From contig CBDBOO010000062.1 in NCBI GenBank assembly GCA_965208385.1, positions 14,394-78,393 of the forward strand: DNA of 64,000 nt, written 5' to 3'. Shown piece by piece: positions 56,530 to 64,000 of this stretch. How positions within the stretch are numbered: the first letter of the stretch is position 1; every line of letters starts with the position of its first letter. The stretch is from Endozoicomonas sp965208385 (GTDB taxonomy: Bacteria > Pseudomonadota > Gammaproteobacteria > Pseudomonadales > Endozoicomonadaceae). The notes under the pieces are model-generated. The model was not told the DNA's origin, ran no database searches, and saw only the letters and a program-made list of their open reading frames with translations. A program made the translations under genes and the position numbers.

Positions 56530-57666
56530 GTCGGCATACAGGGACGCACTTGCATTATATAGACGTTCATACAATCTAGCTGTAAACCGCTTCCGTAACG
56601 ACAAATACAAGGATGAAAGCGGCAAGTTCATCAACATGCGCCCTTCCATAAAGGTACAGGTAGAGCAAGAACAGAAAGACAATGGTCGTGCTTATAATTC
56701 ATTAATTTCTGACAATGGAACACTTGCAGCGGCAACCACCTTTAAAGCGGTTTGCAGCAAGAATAAAAAACTGAAAGGAGCCAAAGGAGGTTTTGCAGAG
56801 GTCGGATTTAAAAGCCGCAAAGGGAGCAAGCATTCTTTCTCAATTGACCGGCTACCAAAGGGGCTAAACCCCTGCGTCAATGCGCTGGGTAAAATTCATC
56901 TGACTGAAAATGTACCCGACGAAGCCATTGGCAAATCATGCGTTATCACCTGTGACAAGGGTCGTTGGTTTATTCAGGTGCAACAACACATCGAACTCAA
57001 TAGCGAAATCCAAGGTGGAGTAAATTGTGTTGGTATTGATCCCGGAGTGAGAACCTTCGCCACCTGTTTTAGCGATAAGGATGCTTTAATTGCTGGCGAT
57101 AACCTTGCCAAAGAAAAGCTGTTCCCATTAATGAAGAAAGTGGACAAGCTGATTGGTCAAAAACAAAAAGTTCTCAATGTGCAAAAGGGCGTGAAGTTCG
57201 TTGATATGCCTCAGTGGGCGCGAGATTGCATTGTTCACTTTGACCGTAAAATCAATCGCCTGAAGTGTAAGAAGGATGACATCATTCTGGACTTGCATAA
57301 CCGCTTGGCGTTCGAGCTTGTGTCTAGCTATGACGTGATCTTTTTACCCACCTTTGAAACCAGAGGGATGGTCACACGGAAAGACAAAAAGTTCGTATTA
57401 TTCGCCGAAACACTTGTCGCCAGATGCTAGACCTTAACCACTACGGGTTTAAGATGCGTCTTAAGTGGTATGCCAAAAAGTACGGTAAACACGTTGTCGA
57501 TTGCAATGAGGCATACACCTCAAAAACCCGTACGTGGGATGGCACCATTAACGACCGGCTTGGCTCGTCAAAGGTTATAAAGGGTGATGGATTCACCGTT
57601 GATCGTGATATTAATGGCTCCCGTAACGTATTTATTAAAAGTTTAACAAGGCAGCTTGAGCCTTAA
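56483..57666 (+). pseudogene. tnpB: IS607-type TnpB, frameshifted
   Basis: An RNA-guided nuclease family protein: KKIRFYPENESAYRDALALY at the N-terminus, the RuvC Asp in GIDPGVRTFATCF, a Glu-containing FLPTFETRGM, and the last Asp in VDRDINGSRNVF. The frame breaks near 57410-57424: ETLVARC-stop in one frame, MLDLNHYGFKM in the next. The four-Cys zinc ribbon normally before the last motif is absent (TSKTRTWDGTINDRLGSSK). The start was not fixed; it overlaps tnpA. It is probably inactive unless the shift is a sequencing error. Confidence 0.75.
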
Positions 57667-57808
57667 TCATAACAACGAATGTTGCGTTCGTTGCGGTTTT
57701 AATCAAGAGAATGTTAACCACTGCAGAGAATGGTTGTATTCAGTTCGAAATGTCTGGAAAACAACTGACACTGCCAGAAGGGATCATTATTGATGGAGGA
57801 GAACGATG

Positions 57809-58082
57809 GTAACTATTCAGCACCCCCACAAAAAAGGTGAACTTTGTGAAGAGCCTGTCCCGCAAGGGATAAAAAAATCCGACCAGAAAAGCAGATTCAA
57901 GAAAATAGCCTTTTATCGTTGAAATAGAGAAAATAAACGACATCTGACCCTTGGCAAGGTGCTCAAAGCTCCAATCTTAGATAACAGTACAACAATGAGA
58001 GTGTCCTGAAGCCAAGAAAAGAGAAGGCTTATAACTAAAACCACATATTACTCAATTATTGCAGGGGGTGCTGAATAGTTAC
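57809..58082. mobile_element. 274-bp MITE with IS66-like ends
   Basis: Terminal inverted repeats are GTAACTATTCAGCACCCC at the left and its complement at the right. An 8-bp duplication with one mismatch flanks it: GAACGATG (57801-57808) and GAACAATG (58083-58090). IS66 elements start GTAA and duplicate 8 bp. A 38-codon frame inside it at 57806 is not convincing. Confidence 0.8.
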
Positions 58083-58871
58083 GAACAATGCTTTGGTATT
58101 ACCGGGTCAAACTCTTCTGAACATTGGCGGAACTCAATCACGTATAACAGGGTTGAAACAGATAAACTACTGCTGGCAGATAAACCCTGGAAGTGGGCGT
58201 CGATTTCACTGTTTAACCTGATGGCTGGTCTGGGTATAAATCAGTTCCAAAGAGGATTGGATAGCTGGCAGAAGCCTAAATTAGTTTCAACTGAAGTCCA
58301 GACAATAATCTCAGCATCTCCTTATATGGATATAGCAGAAAGCTATTTCTCTAGTCCTTTAAAGCCCGTTGAATTTACATCAGTGCCGGCAATGGGTGTT
58401 CAACAGATAGTGCTTAGTCAAACAGAATCCGAGGTTCCACCACCACCTCCCGTACCTTCGGCGGCCCCTTCTCTACCCACAGTTCCAGCAAAGCCAGCAG
58501 AATCTCAAGACAGTAATAAATCTTCTGATAAAGATACTGCTGATAAAGGTACTGCCGACACAGATACAATGCAAAGCCAAATTACCAGGGGTGTTAATCT
58601 TAGAAAGGTGTCTGAATCTGATCGACATAAATCCGGTGGTTCAGGTAAACAGACGAATGGAAATGCTTATGTTCTCACGTTAGACGACCTGAATACTGCC
58701 CGCTTGAAGAAGCCTGTGGTGCGCTCTTCGAAAGAAGGCGACAATGGCAAGAAGCCGGAGTTGAGCGAAATGGAAAAAATGAGGCAAAAAATCACCGGAA
58801 AAACTCCGCAATCAAACGGAGAAGCTGATACTGAAAGCTCTGTCACAACCGAAGGCAAAGATGAGCAATAA
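58059..58871 (+). CDS. Polyproline/WH2-domain protein, possible actin-binding effector
   Basis: Residues about 126-148 form a proline-rich stretch (EVPPPPPVPSAAPSLP). Residues about 171-190 are a WH2 motif, QSQITRGVNLRKVSESDR, matching the eukaryotic actin-monomer-binding consensus I-x(2)-G-x(2)-LRKV. A second, weaker WH2-like segment is LDDLNTARLKKPVV (about 206-219). Polyproline followed by WH2 is the order in WASP/WIP proteins and in bacterial actin nucleators. The N-terminal 125 residues are unrecognised. The TTG start lies inside a MITE; removing the MITE extends the frame upstream to ATG 57711 (KQLTLPEGIIIDGGEQCFG across the junction), so the native N-terminus was longer and the gene may be impaired. 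Effector function is inference. Confidence 0.7.
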   Translation: MQGVLNSYEQCFGITGSNSSEHWRNSITYNRVETDKLLLADKPWKWASISLFNLMAGLGINQFQRGLDSWQKPKLVSTEVQTIISASPYMDIAESYFSSPLKPVEFTSVPAMGVQQIVLSQTESEVPPPPPVPSAAPSLPTVPAKPAESQDSNKSSDKDTADKGTADTDTMQSQITRGVNLRKVSESDRHKSGGSGKQTNGNAYVLTLDDLNTARLKKPVVRSSKEGDNGKKPELSEMEKMRQKITGKTPQSNGEADTESSVTTEGKDEQ

Positions 58872-59031
58872 CTCAGTGCTCACCAGAATAATAAGCAGGG
58901 TTAACGCTTTGGATTGTTTTTTGTCGGACTGCTTTTCAGTGTTTGAACGTTTTCAGGTTTATTTTTGTACAGGGTCTTTTTCTGGATATTTAATACCAGC
59001 GCAGTAGAGTGCTTTACAACGGCGATTGGTA

Positions 59032-59868
59032 TTAGTTATCTATTGTGATTGAAGTGTTATCCCTTTGCTGAAGGCCGTAGTCCATCCATTTGTACAGATT
59101 ATCATTGATGATCTGTTCGGTTTCACCACTGTCTTGCTTTTCTTTTAGAGCCAGAGAAATGGCTTCCACTGGCAATGTGCAGCCAATATTTTTTGAAATG
59201 CCTATATTGAGATCAAACGTAGCAATCTCTATAGGCATTTTTTCAAAAAGTCCTTCGTAGTCCAGCAGTGATACGAACAGGTCACCCTGAATCTGCGGGT
59301 AGATAGCATAATCAACCCGACCTACATTCAGCATTTTCAACCCTTGCTTGGCATTGAATGTTCGTACCAGGTTGAGATTATTTTTGATGAACTGATCGAA
59401 TTCGTTGCCAAAACTTAAGTTTTTCGGAGCCACACCGTTTAGTTTAATGAGGTCGTTCCAGCGATCAATTTGATGTCGTTTATCTCTGCGGGTAATAACT
59501 ACATAGCTTTGGGAATACACAGGAGGGTCAATATAAATGACATCCTTGTTATCCGGCTGTCTGATCATGGCGGGGTTAACACCCACAGAACCATCAGAAA
59601 GCTTGCGATTAACTCGATTGGAACTACCAAAAAAATCCGAGATAACCGTAATGCCCAGGTCAGAGAGAATCGCAGCAGTCATTTCTGTTGCGGCACCCAG
59701 TGTGCTTTGATAATCACCCCAGGATATTGGTGGTAGATCAGGGTGACCAGCTAAAATGATGGTCTCACACTGTTTATGCCCAGCCATTGACTGACTGGAG
59801 AACAAGATGAGCAGCATTGTTGTTATAAACTTGCTCAAATCAGCATCCTTTTCAATTGTCTGAGACAT
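59032..59868 (-). CDS. Periplasmic family-3 solute-binding-like protein
   Basis: A 278-residue exported protein with a hydrophobic N-terminal signal (ITTMLLILFSSQSMAG). It has the layout of amino-acid-binding SBP_bac_3 proteins: AGHPDLPPISWGDYQSTLGAATEM near the start, then DPPVYSQSYVVITRR and VGRVDYAIYPQIQGDL. No ABC permease genes are adjacent, so it may be an orphan binding or sensing protein. It is divergent from the radical SAM gene with a 65-bp gap. Confidence 0.78.
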   Translation of the reverse strand: MSQTIEKDADLSKFITTMLLILFSSQSMAGHKQCETIILAGHPDLPPISWGDYQSTLGAATEMTAAILSDLGITVISDFFGSSNRVNRKLSDGSVGVNPAMIRQPDNKDVIYIDPPVYSQSYVVITRRDKRHQIDRWNDLIKLNGVAPKNLSFGNEFDQFIKNNLNLVRTFNAKQGLKMLNVGRVDYAIYPQIQGDLFVSLLDYEGLFEKMPIEIATFDLNIGISKNIGCTLPVEAISLALKEKQDSGETEQIINDNLYKWMDYGLQQRDNTSITIDN

Positions 59869-59933
59869 TTAACCCCACAGCTTGAATTCAATCAATAGCT
59901 GTTTAATTAAAGTTAGAAGACAGGAGCTATACA

Positions 59934-61040
59934 GTGGTACGGATTAGATCTCTGTCAGCCGGTTGTAAAATTGAAGACGATTCTTCAAATGTCAGCATTC
60001 GACTCGATGCGCAGGGGCGTTGGTGCACCTTTCGGGATAATGGGTGGTTTTTTCGCCGGTGCCTGAATGGTGCAATAGTTCAAAGTGCTCGTATCGGTGC
60101 TGAAAAGGCTCAGGAAGAGTTGATGGATCCGGTCTGGCACGAATTGTTGTTTCACCGGGTCAAAAGCTGCCTGCAACAGATGAGTGCTCAGTCAGGCGTT
60201 AATCAGCAGGAACGGGGTTTGATTGACCAGGCTTTGGCACTGGAATTTCAGAGTTATCAGAACCAGTCAGAAATGTACGACATCGCTTATCAGGAAGATG
60301 TGGTGATTTTACCGCCTGATCGATACGGTGACATTGTTGTTCAACCTGCCAGGGGATGCCCCAACCGAAAGTGTACATTTTGTGCCTTTTATAGTGACAA
60401 ACCTTATGATGTTTTGAGTGAAGAACAGCTTCACAGTCACCTCAAAGCGGTATCCCTGCTACTGGGCCATCAGGCCAACCAGAAAGATGGCCTGTTTCTG
60501 GGCTCTGCCAATGCGCTGGCACTGTCCCAGCGTCGCCTGATGACCTGTCTGGAATTGATTGAAAAACAGTTCGGAAAGAAGCGGCGGGGTGTCTCTGCCT
60601 TTGCTGATCCTGATTTCAGTGCACCAAGAACCATGAGTAACTGGCAGGAACTGTCGAAAGCTGGACTGACTCATGCTGTTATCGGTCTTGAAACCGGCTG
60701 GAGAGAACTTCGTGGCAAGCTGGGAAAGTCATCGGATTTAAGCAAATTGATCCACATGGTTGATTCCATGAAGTCTGTTGGTATGACGGTTGGGTTAACC
60801 GTTCTGACGGGTGCCTGTGCCGAAACAGAATCTCAAAAAAATGTAGAAAAGACAGCCCAGCTGATTAGCAGTATGGAGCTAAGTCACAGGGATATAGTCT
60901 ATCTTTCTCCCTTATCACGGGAAGGCAGTGTAGAATCCGGTGCAGAAATCGAGAAGCAACGCTTTATGGCTGATTTGAAGAAAGTTTCATCGGCAAAAAT
61001 AGTGCCTTATCAGATGCAGCGTTTTCACTATTATGCCTGA
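59934..61040 (+). CDS. Radical SAM enzyme of unknown substrate
   Basis: A 368-residue protein whose radical SAM core begins at GDIVVQPARGCPNRKCTFCAFY. The cluster cysteines are Cys142, Cys147 and Cys150 in a CX4CX2C spacing, known in a subset of uncharacterised radical SAM proteins. The GLETG and VGLTVLTG segments fit later strands of the barrel. The N-terminal 120 residues are unrecognised. The GTG start has AGGAG seven bases upstream. It is followed after 21 bp by msrC and is likely co-transcribed. Confidence 0.85.
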   Translation: MVRIRSLSAGCKIEDDSSNVSIRLDAQGRWCTFRDNGWFFRRCLNGAIVQSARIGAEKAQEELMDPVWHELLFHRVKSCLQQMSAQSGVNQQERGLIDQALALEFQSYQNQSEMYDIAYQEDVVILPPDRYGDIVVQPARGCPNRKCTFCAFYSDKPYDVLSEEQLHSHLKAVSLLLGHQANQKDGLFLGSANALALSQRRLMTCLELIEKQFGKKRRGVSAFADPDFSAPRTMSNWQELSKAGLTHAVIGLETGWRELRGKLGKSSDLSKLIHMVDSMKSVGMTVGLTVLTGACAETESQKNVEKTAQLISSMELSHRDIVYLSPLSREGSVESGAEIEKQRFMADLKKVSSAKIVPYQMQRFHYYA

Positions 61041-61061
61041 GCTCATAGAAAGGTAAGCCGG

Positions 61062-61574
61062 ATGTTTGAAGTGCCAGAATTATCAGAAGAACAAACAGAG
61101 GATAAAAGCGCGTTCTATGAACTTGTTAATAAACAGGTAGAGGCGCTGACAGCAGGTGAAGAAGATGCTTTGGCAAATTTAGCCAACATCAGCAGTTTGC
61201 TGTACCTGTCTATGGCGGAGGTGAACTGGGCGGGCTTTTATATTCTGCGTGGAGAAACACTGGTGCTGGGACCTTTTCAGGGTAAGCCTGCCTGTGTACG
61301 AATTCCCCTGGGGCGGGGTGTCTGCGGAACCGCAGCGGCTGACGCTCGTAGTCAACTGGTGGATGATGTATTTGAATTTCCGGGACATATTGCCTGCGAC
61401 GCAGACAGTCGAAGTGAAATAGTGATTCCAGTAATGAACGATGGCAGGGTGGTTGCTGTACTGGATATCGACAGCCCGGTTGCCAGCCGCTTTGACGAGC
61501 AGGATCTTGCAGGGGTTGAAGCCATAGTAAAAAGTCTGGAAGCTTCACTTAAACTGAGTCAATTGGAATATTAA
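61062..61574 (+). CDS. msrC: Free methionine-(R)-sulfoxide reductase, GAF domain
   Basis: A 170-residue single GAF-domain enzyme that reduces free Met-R-sulfoxide. The three family cysteines are Cys78, Cys88 and Cys112 (PACVRIPLGRGVCGTAA ... HIACDADSRSE), with the 10 and 24 residue spacing seen in E. coli MsrC. AAGG precedes the ATG. It repairs oxidised methionine in the cytoplasm and sits behind an oxygen-sensitive radical SAM gene. Confidence 0.93.
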   Translation: MFEVPELSEEQTEDKSAFYELVNKQVEALTAGEEDALANLANISSLLYLSMAEVNWAGFYILRGETLVLGPFQGKPACVRIPLGRGVCGTAAADARSQLVDDVFEFPGHIACDADSRSEIVIPVMNDGRVVAVLDIDSPVASRFDEQDLAGVEAIVKSLEASLKLSQLEY

Positions 61575-61599
61575 GCCACATGAAATTGTTGGATCGGTG

Positions 61600-62219
61600 T
61601 TATCTGATCCAACAAAGCATATTACTCATTACATCCCAGCTCAGTTTGTGAATATCAAAAAGCAGGGTTCTCGATGCATTGGTGACATCTGTAACATGGC
61701 ATTGGCCATTGGTGAGTTTCCATGTCAACCAGGTATCGATAGTGCCAAAGAGTAATTCTCCATTCTCTGCTTTTTTACGTGCGCCTTCGATGTTGTCCAG
61801 ACTCCATTTTAGTTTAGTGCCTGAAAAATAGGCATCCGGAACAAGTCCTGTGGTGTCATGTATATCATCTTCTAACCCAGCCTGTTTCAGTTGTTTCGAC
61901 GAGACTGTCAGACAATGGCATTGTATAATGGTTTTCCTGTCTGTTTATCCCAGACGACGGTGGTTTCTCGTTGATTGGTAATACCCAGAGCTGCAATTTC
62001 ACCGGGCTGAATAGCCGTTTTGGCGATGACATCAACTAAAACTTCACTCTGACTTTCCCAGATTTCCATGGGGTTATGTTCAACCCATCCTGGCTGTGGA
62101 TAGTGCTGGTTGAACTCTTTCTGTGAAAGTCCAACCTGCTCTCCCTGATGGTTGAAAATGATCGCTCGGGAACTGGTGGTGCCTTGATCCAGAGCGATAA
62201 TGTATTTATTCCTGTTCAT
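61600..62219 (-). pseudogene. glpK: Glycerol kinase remnant
   Basis: It starts as a normal GlpK (YIIALDQGTTSSRAIIF, GWVEHNPMEIWESQ, ALGITNQRETTVVWDK). The codon after NAIV is TGA where GlpK has Trp, and a small deletion follows. Another frame then gives LVPDAYFSGTKLKWSLDNIEGAR and ELLFGTIDTWLTWKLT. Similarity stops after about 200 of the usual 495 codons. It is a clear pseudogene; the fragment downstream of the break has lost both ends. Confidence 0.92.
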
Positions 62220-62301
62220 TTTTCTATGGCCGATGAGTGTTGTTGTCGTGTAATGGTTGTTCTGCTTGATTATGATATTGTTACACGATTAGTTTCTCAT
62301 T

Positions 62302-63447
62302 TTATAACCCTTCTTTTGATATAGCACCACTACTCAGCATGGATTGAATGTGCTTGTTTGAAGCATGATATTTCAAAAAGAAAGCTTTATTTGTTTTGCT
62401 GGCTTCATTGAATTTACGGCGAAAGGTCTCTTTGAAGCCATCTATACGATGATTCATTGTCATTCCGAAGAATGCTTCCATGAGAGCTCTGTATTTAGTG
62501 TCAGAAGCGTTATGTTTCTCTTCATTATCGTCATCGCCCGTTCCTCCGGGAGCGGCTGCCTGTGAGCCGCTGGTTGACCGTCTTGAAGAACTCGTTGAAT
62601 GAGTTTCTAATTTATGTTTGGCTGATGAGGGGGCACTGCTTTTTCTACCGTTATTCTTATGCACCTTGTGGGCGGTCCTTCCTCTGCCACTCGCCATGAG
62701 CATTCCGGGAATGGATTCTATGTATTCCGCTATGTATTCCACTATGTATTCCAAGGCTGAAACTACAGAAACAGGACTGCTTCTGTAGTGGTTATCTGAG
62801 CAGACAAACTCTCTTATTTCATTGGGCAGGTATATAGCTTCACCTGGCTCTGAGCGGGCTTCGTAGGTAATCCCCGTTTCAATGCAGCCATAGGAATAGA
62901 GCTGGTTTTTATCCGGAGATATCGCTAAATCACTGAGTCCACCTCCATTGATAACCTTGATAAAGAATCCATCTTCCTGTGTCTGATCTTCGATTACGGC
63001 TCCCGGTTGAAGTTCTGATGCATAGGGAGAGTGCGAAGCTGTTAATACACGTGACCGGGTCATTTCGTCATAGACAGTGGTTTTAAGAGATGCCTGATAC
63101 GTCATGTCCAGAGTTGGGTACTGGGAAAGGAGTGAAATCAGCTTTTTGTTGACGATGAGTTCACTGTAAATGGAGTAAACGCCGGTCAACACCAATGTGC
63201 AGAGTTGAGGTGATGCCAGTTTTTCCCTGAGATCTTCAACATCAGAATCATTGACTTCGAGATAGCAATTGCCAAACTCTGCAGTCGTCTGGAGTTTTGA
63301 AGCATCAATAACGCTGTGAGTGTCCTGGGGAAATGAAAGTAGAAGAGGAAGACTGTTGTCTCCTGCGGATGCGGATTCAATGAGTACAGCGAAAAATAAG
63401 ACGTGTAAAGTAGTTTTCATCAAAAAATAGGGTGGTATAAGTGTCAT
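62302..63447 (-). CDS. Secreted protein of unknown function, paralogue-like to the 36140 gene
   Basis: A 381-residue protein. The start MTLIPPYFLMKT was chosen because AGGAG lies nine bases upstream and it leads into a signal peptide (LHVLFFAVLIESASAG). Residues about 35-220 form a Cys-containing domain whose NCYLEVNDSDVEDLREKL ... LCTLVLTGVYSIY part resembles the secreted protein at 36140. Residues about 270-315 are a Ser/Arg/Gly linker. Residues about 320-381 are helical (FKETFRRKFNEASKTNKAFFL). The shared plan suggests one family of exported proteins. Confidence 0.6.
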   Translation of the reverse strand: MTLIPPYFLMKTTLHVLFFAVLIESASAGDNSLPLLLSFPQDTHSVIDASKLQTTAEFGNCYLEVNDSDVEDLREKLASPQLCTLVLTGVYSIYSELIVNKKLISLLSQYPTLDMTYQASLKTTVYDEMTRSRVLTASHSPYASELQPGAVIEDQTQEDGFFIKVINGGGLSDLAISPDKNQLYSYGCIETGITYEARSEPGEAIYLPNEIREFVCSDNHYRSSPVSVVSALEYIVEYIAEYIESIPGMLMASGRGRTAHKVHKNNGRKSSAPSSAKHKLETHSTSSSRRSTSGSQAAAPGGTGDDDNEEKHNASDTKYRALMEAFFGMTMNHRIDGFKETFRRKFNEASKTNKAFFLKYHASNKHIQSMLSSGAISKEGL

Positions 63448-63775
63448 TAGTTTCAGCTCCTGCCTGTTTGAGTACAACAATATAGGTGATGATTTCAGGT
63501 ATTGCAGAAGGAATAATTGCCAAGAAGATGTATGAGACCGTCATTCACCACCTACTTTGATATTTCCCCTACCCCTGCAGCGCAAGGGTTTTGAAATTTG
63601 ACCACCTTATTGTAAGCATAAACGTACTTCTCCTGATAACGAGTACCCAATCAACCTTTCATGGATATCCATTCATGAAAAACACAAACAAGAAAAAACC
63701 TCACCTTCAGCAGCCGGAGATGACAGGGACAAGCCTCCGTGCATTGATCTTGCTGCTCTCACACTCCCTCTTGAG
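63448..63775. other. Intergenic region up to the transposase end
   Basis: About 330 bp. The left part should hold the promoter of the secreted-protein gene; the right part may belong to the IS whose transposase ends at 63776. No gene is supported. Confidence 0.45.
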
Positions 63776-64000
63776 TCAGGAATAAATTGATTGGTACGTT
63801 GACCCTAATATAAAGATAATTGTCGCCTGATTCTCCGAGATGCCAATCACGTGCTTCTCCGTTCCGTTGATCGTCTGCACATAAATGCCATCAAAGCAGC
63901 AGAAAATCCATCTGCCCGTTGGGTTCTGGGCTGGCTTTTTCTTCATGTCCGGGAACGTTCGGCTCTGCTTCTTCAACTCATAACGGATTCGATGTTGGAT
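63776..64000 (-). CDS. IS1634-like transposase, C-terminal part, cut by the window edge
   Basis: The frame is open to the window edge and encodes the C-terminus of an IS4-superfamily transposase, with FPDMKKKPAQNPTGRWIFCCFDGI and a final GSTYQSIYS, resembling the ends of IS1634-type proteins. The stop is TGA at 63776-63778 on the minus strand. The catalytic region lies outside the window. Confidence 0.7.
   Translation of the reverse strand: MQHRIRYELKKQSRTFPDMKKKPAQNPTGRWIFCCFDGIYVQTINGTEKHVIGISENQATIIFILGSTYQSIYS

Larger units (their letters stand above)
52829..57666 (+). mobile_element. IS607-type element (tnpA + tnpB), interrupted by nested insertions
   Basis: A serine-recombinase tnpA gene overlaps a tnpB gene downstream, the usual IS607 order. 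tnpA is split by an ISKra4-family element, which is itself split by an ISL3 element. IS607 elements have no inverted repeats or target duplications, so the outer ends are approximate. Confidence 0.8.

Noticed and set aside
57806..57922. 38-codon frame preceded by GGAGGAGAACG
   Set aside because: Its start overlaps the MITE junction, and the ribosome site is coding sequence of the interrupted WH2 gene.
1..64000. CRISPR arrays, tRNA or rRNA genes, origin of replication
   Set aside because: No regularly spaced repeats, cloverleaf sequence, rRNA segment or DnaA-box cluster was recognised by eye.

Overview
The window looks like part of the chromosome of an Endozoicomonas-like marine gammaproteobacterium (Endozoicomonadaceae). 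This is inferred from the mix of gammaproteobacterial housekeeping genes, eukaryote-like proteins (a TRAF-domain protein, a polyproline/WH2 protein) and a very heavy insertion-sequence load. No rRNA, tRNA or CRISPR array was recognised.

Region by region: (1) 1-3.1 kb: a TRAF-like zinc-finger protein and a small outer-membrane barrel. (2) 3.2-6.5 kb: an IS110-family element, then an SNF-family sodium symporter and a 58-residue membrane protein. (3) 6.7-11.4 kb, minus strand: a multihaem electron conduit, namely diheme cytochrome, CymA/NapC-like tetrahaem, MtrA/DmsE-like decahaem and MtrB-like barrel. (4) 12-16.7 kb: an FkpA-like isomerase, a PAP2 phosphatase and a large secreted protein with death-fold-like helical repeats. 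(5) 16.7-26.9 kb: an arsenic resistance island (gapdh, arsR, ACR3, arsC-arsR fusion, arsJ). It is split by a 5.5 kb block holding a partly duplicated gene, a lipoprotein gene and a second IS110 copy. (6) 27.2-36 kb: an IS graveyard with two ISL3 copies, broken coiled-coil genes, a decayed transposase and two MITE families. (7) 36-44 kb: a 1152-residue secreted repeat protein, tldD/pmbA-like genes and a dicarboxylate/amino-acid symporter. (8) 44.4-51.4 kb: an RND efflux pair whose adaptor gene is split by an IS, then a GNAT acetyltransferase and a small membrane protein. (9) 51.9-58.9 kb: a frameshifted secreted-protein gene, a three-level IS nest (IS607 type containing ISKra4 containing ISL3), and a polyproline/WH2 gene whose 5' end is cut by a MITE. 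(10) 59-64 kb: a solute-binding protein, a radical SAM enzyme with msrC, a decayed glpK, another secreted protein, and the end of a transposase at the window edge.

How the genes work together: the cytochrome cluster would carry electrons from the inner-membrane quinol pool through the periplasm to the outer membrane. The ars genes combine arsenate reduction, arsenite export and the GAPDH/ArsJ organoarsenical route under two apparent ArsR-type operators. The eukaryote-like proteins are candidates for host interaction, but no secretion system is encoded here. Exact target-site duplications allow several interrupted genes to be rebuilt, showing that transposition is recent and is eroding accessory genes.
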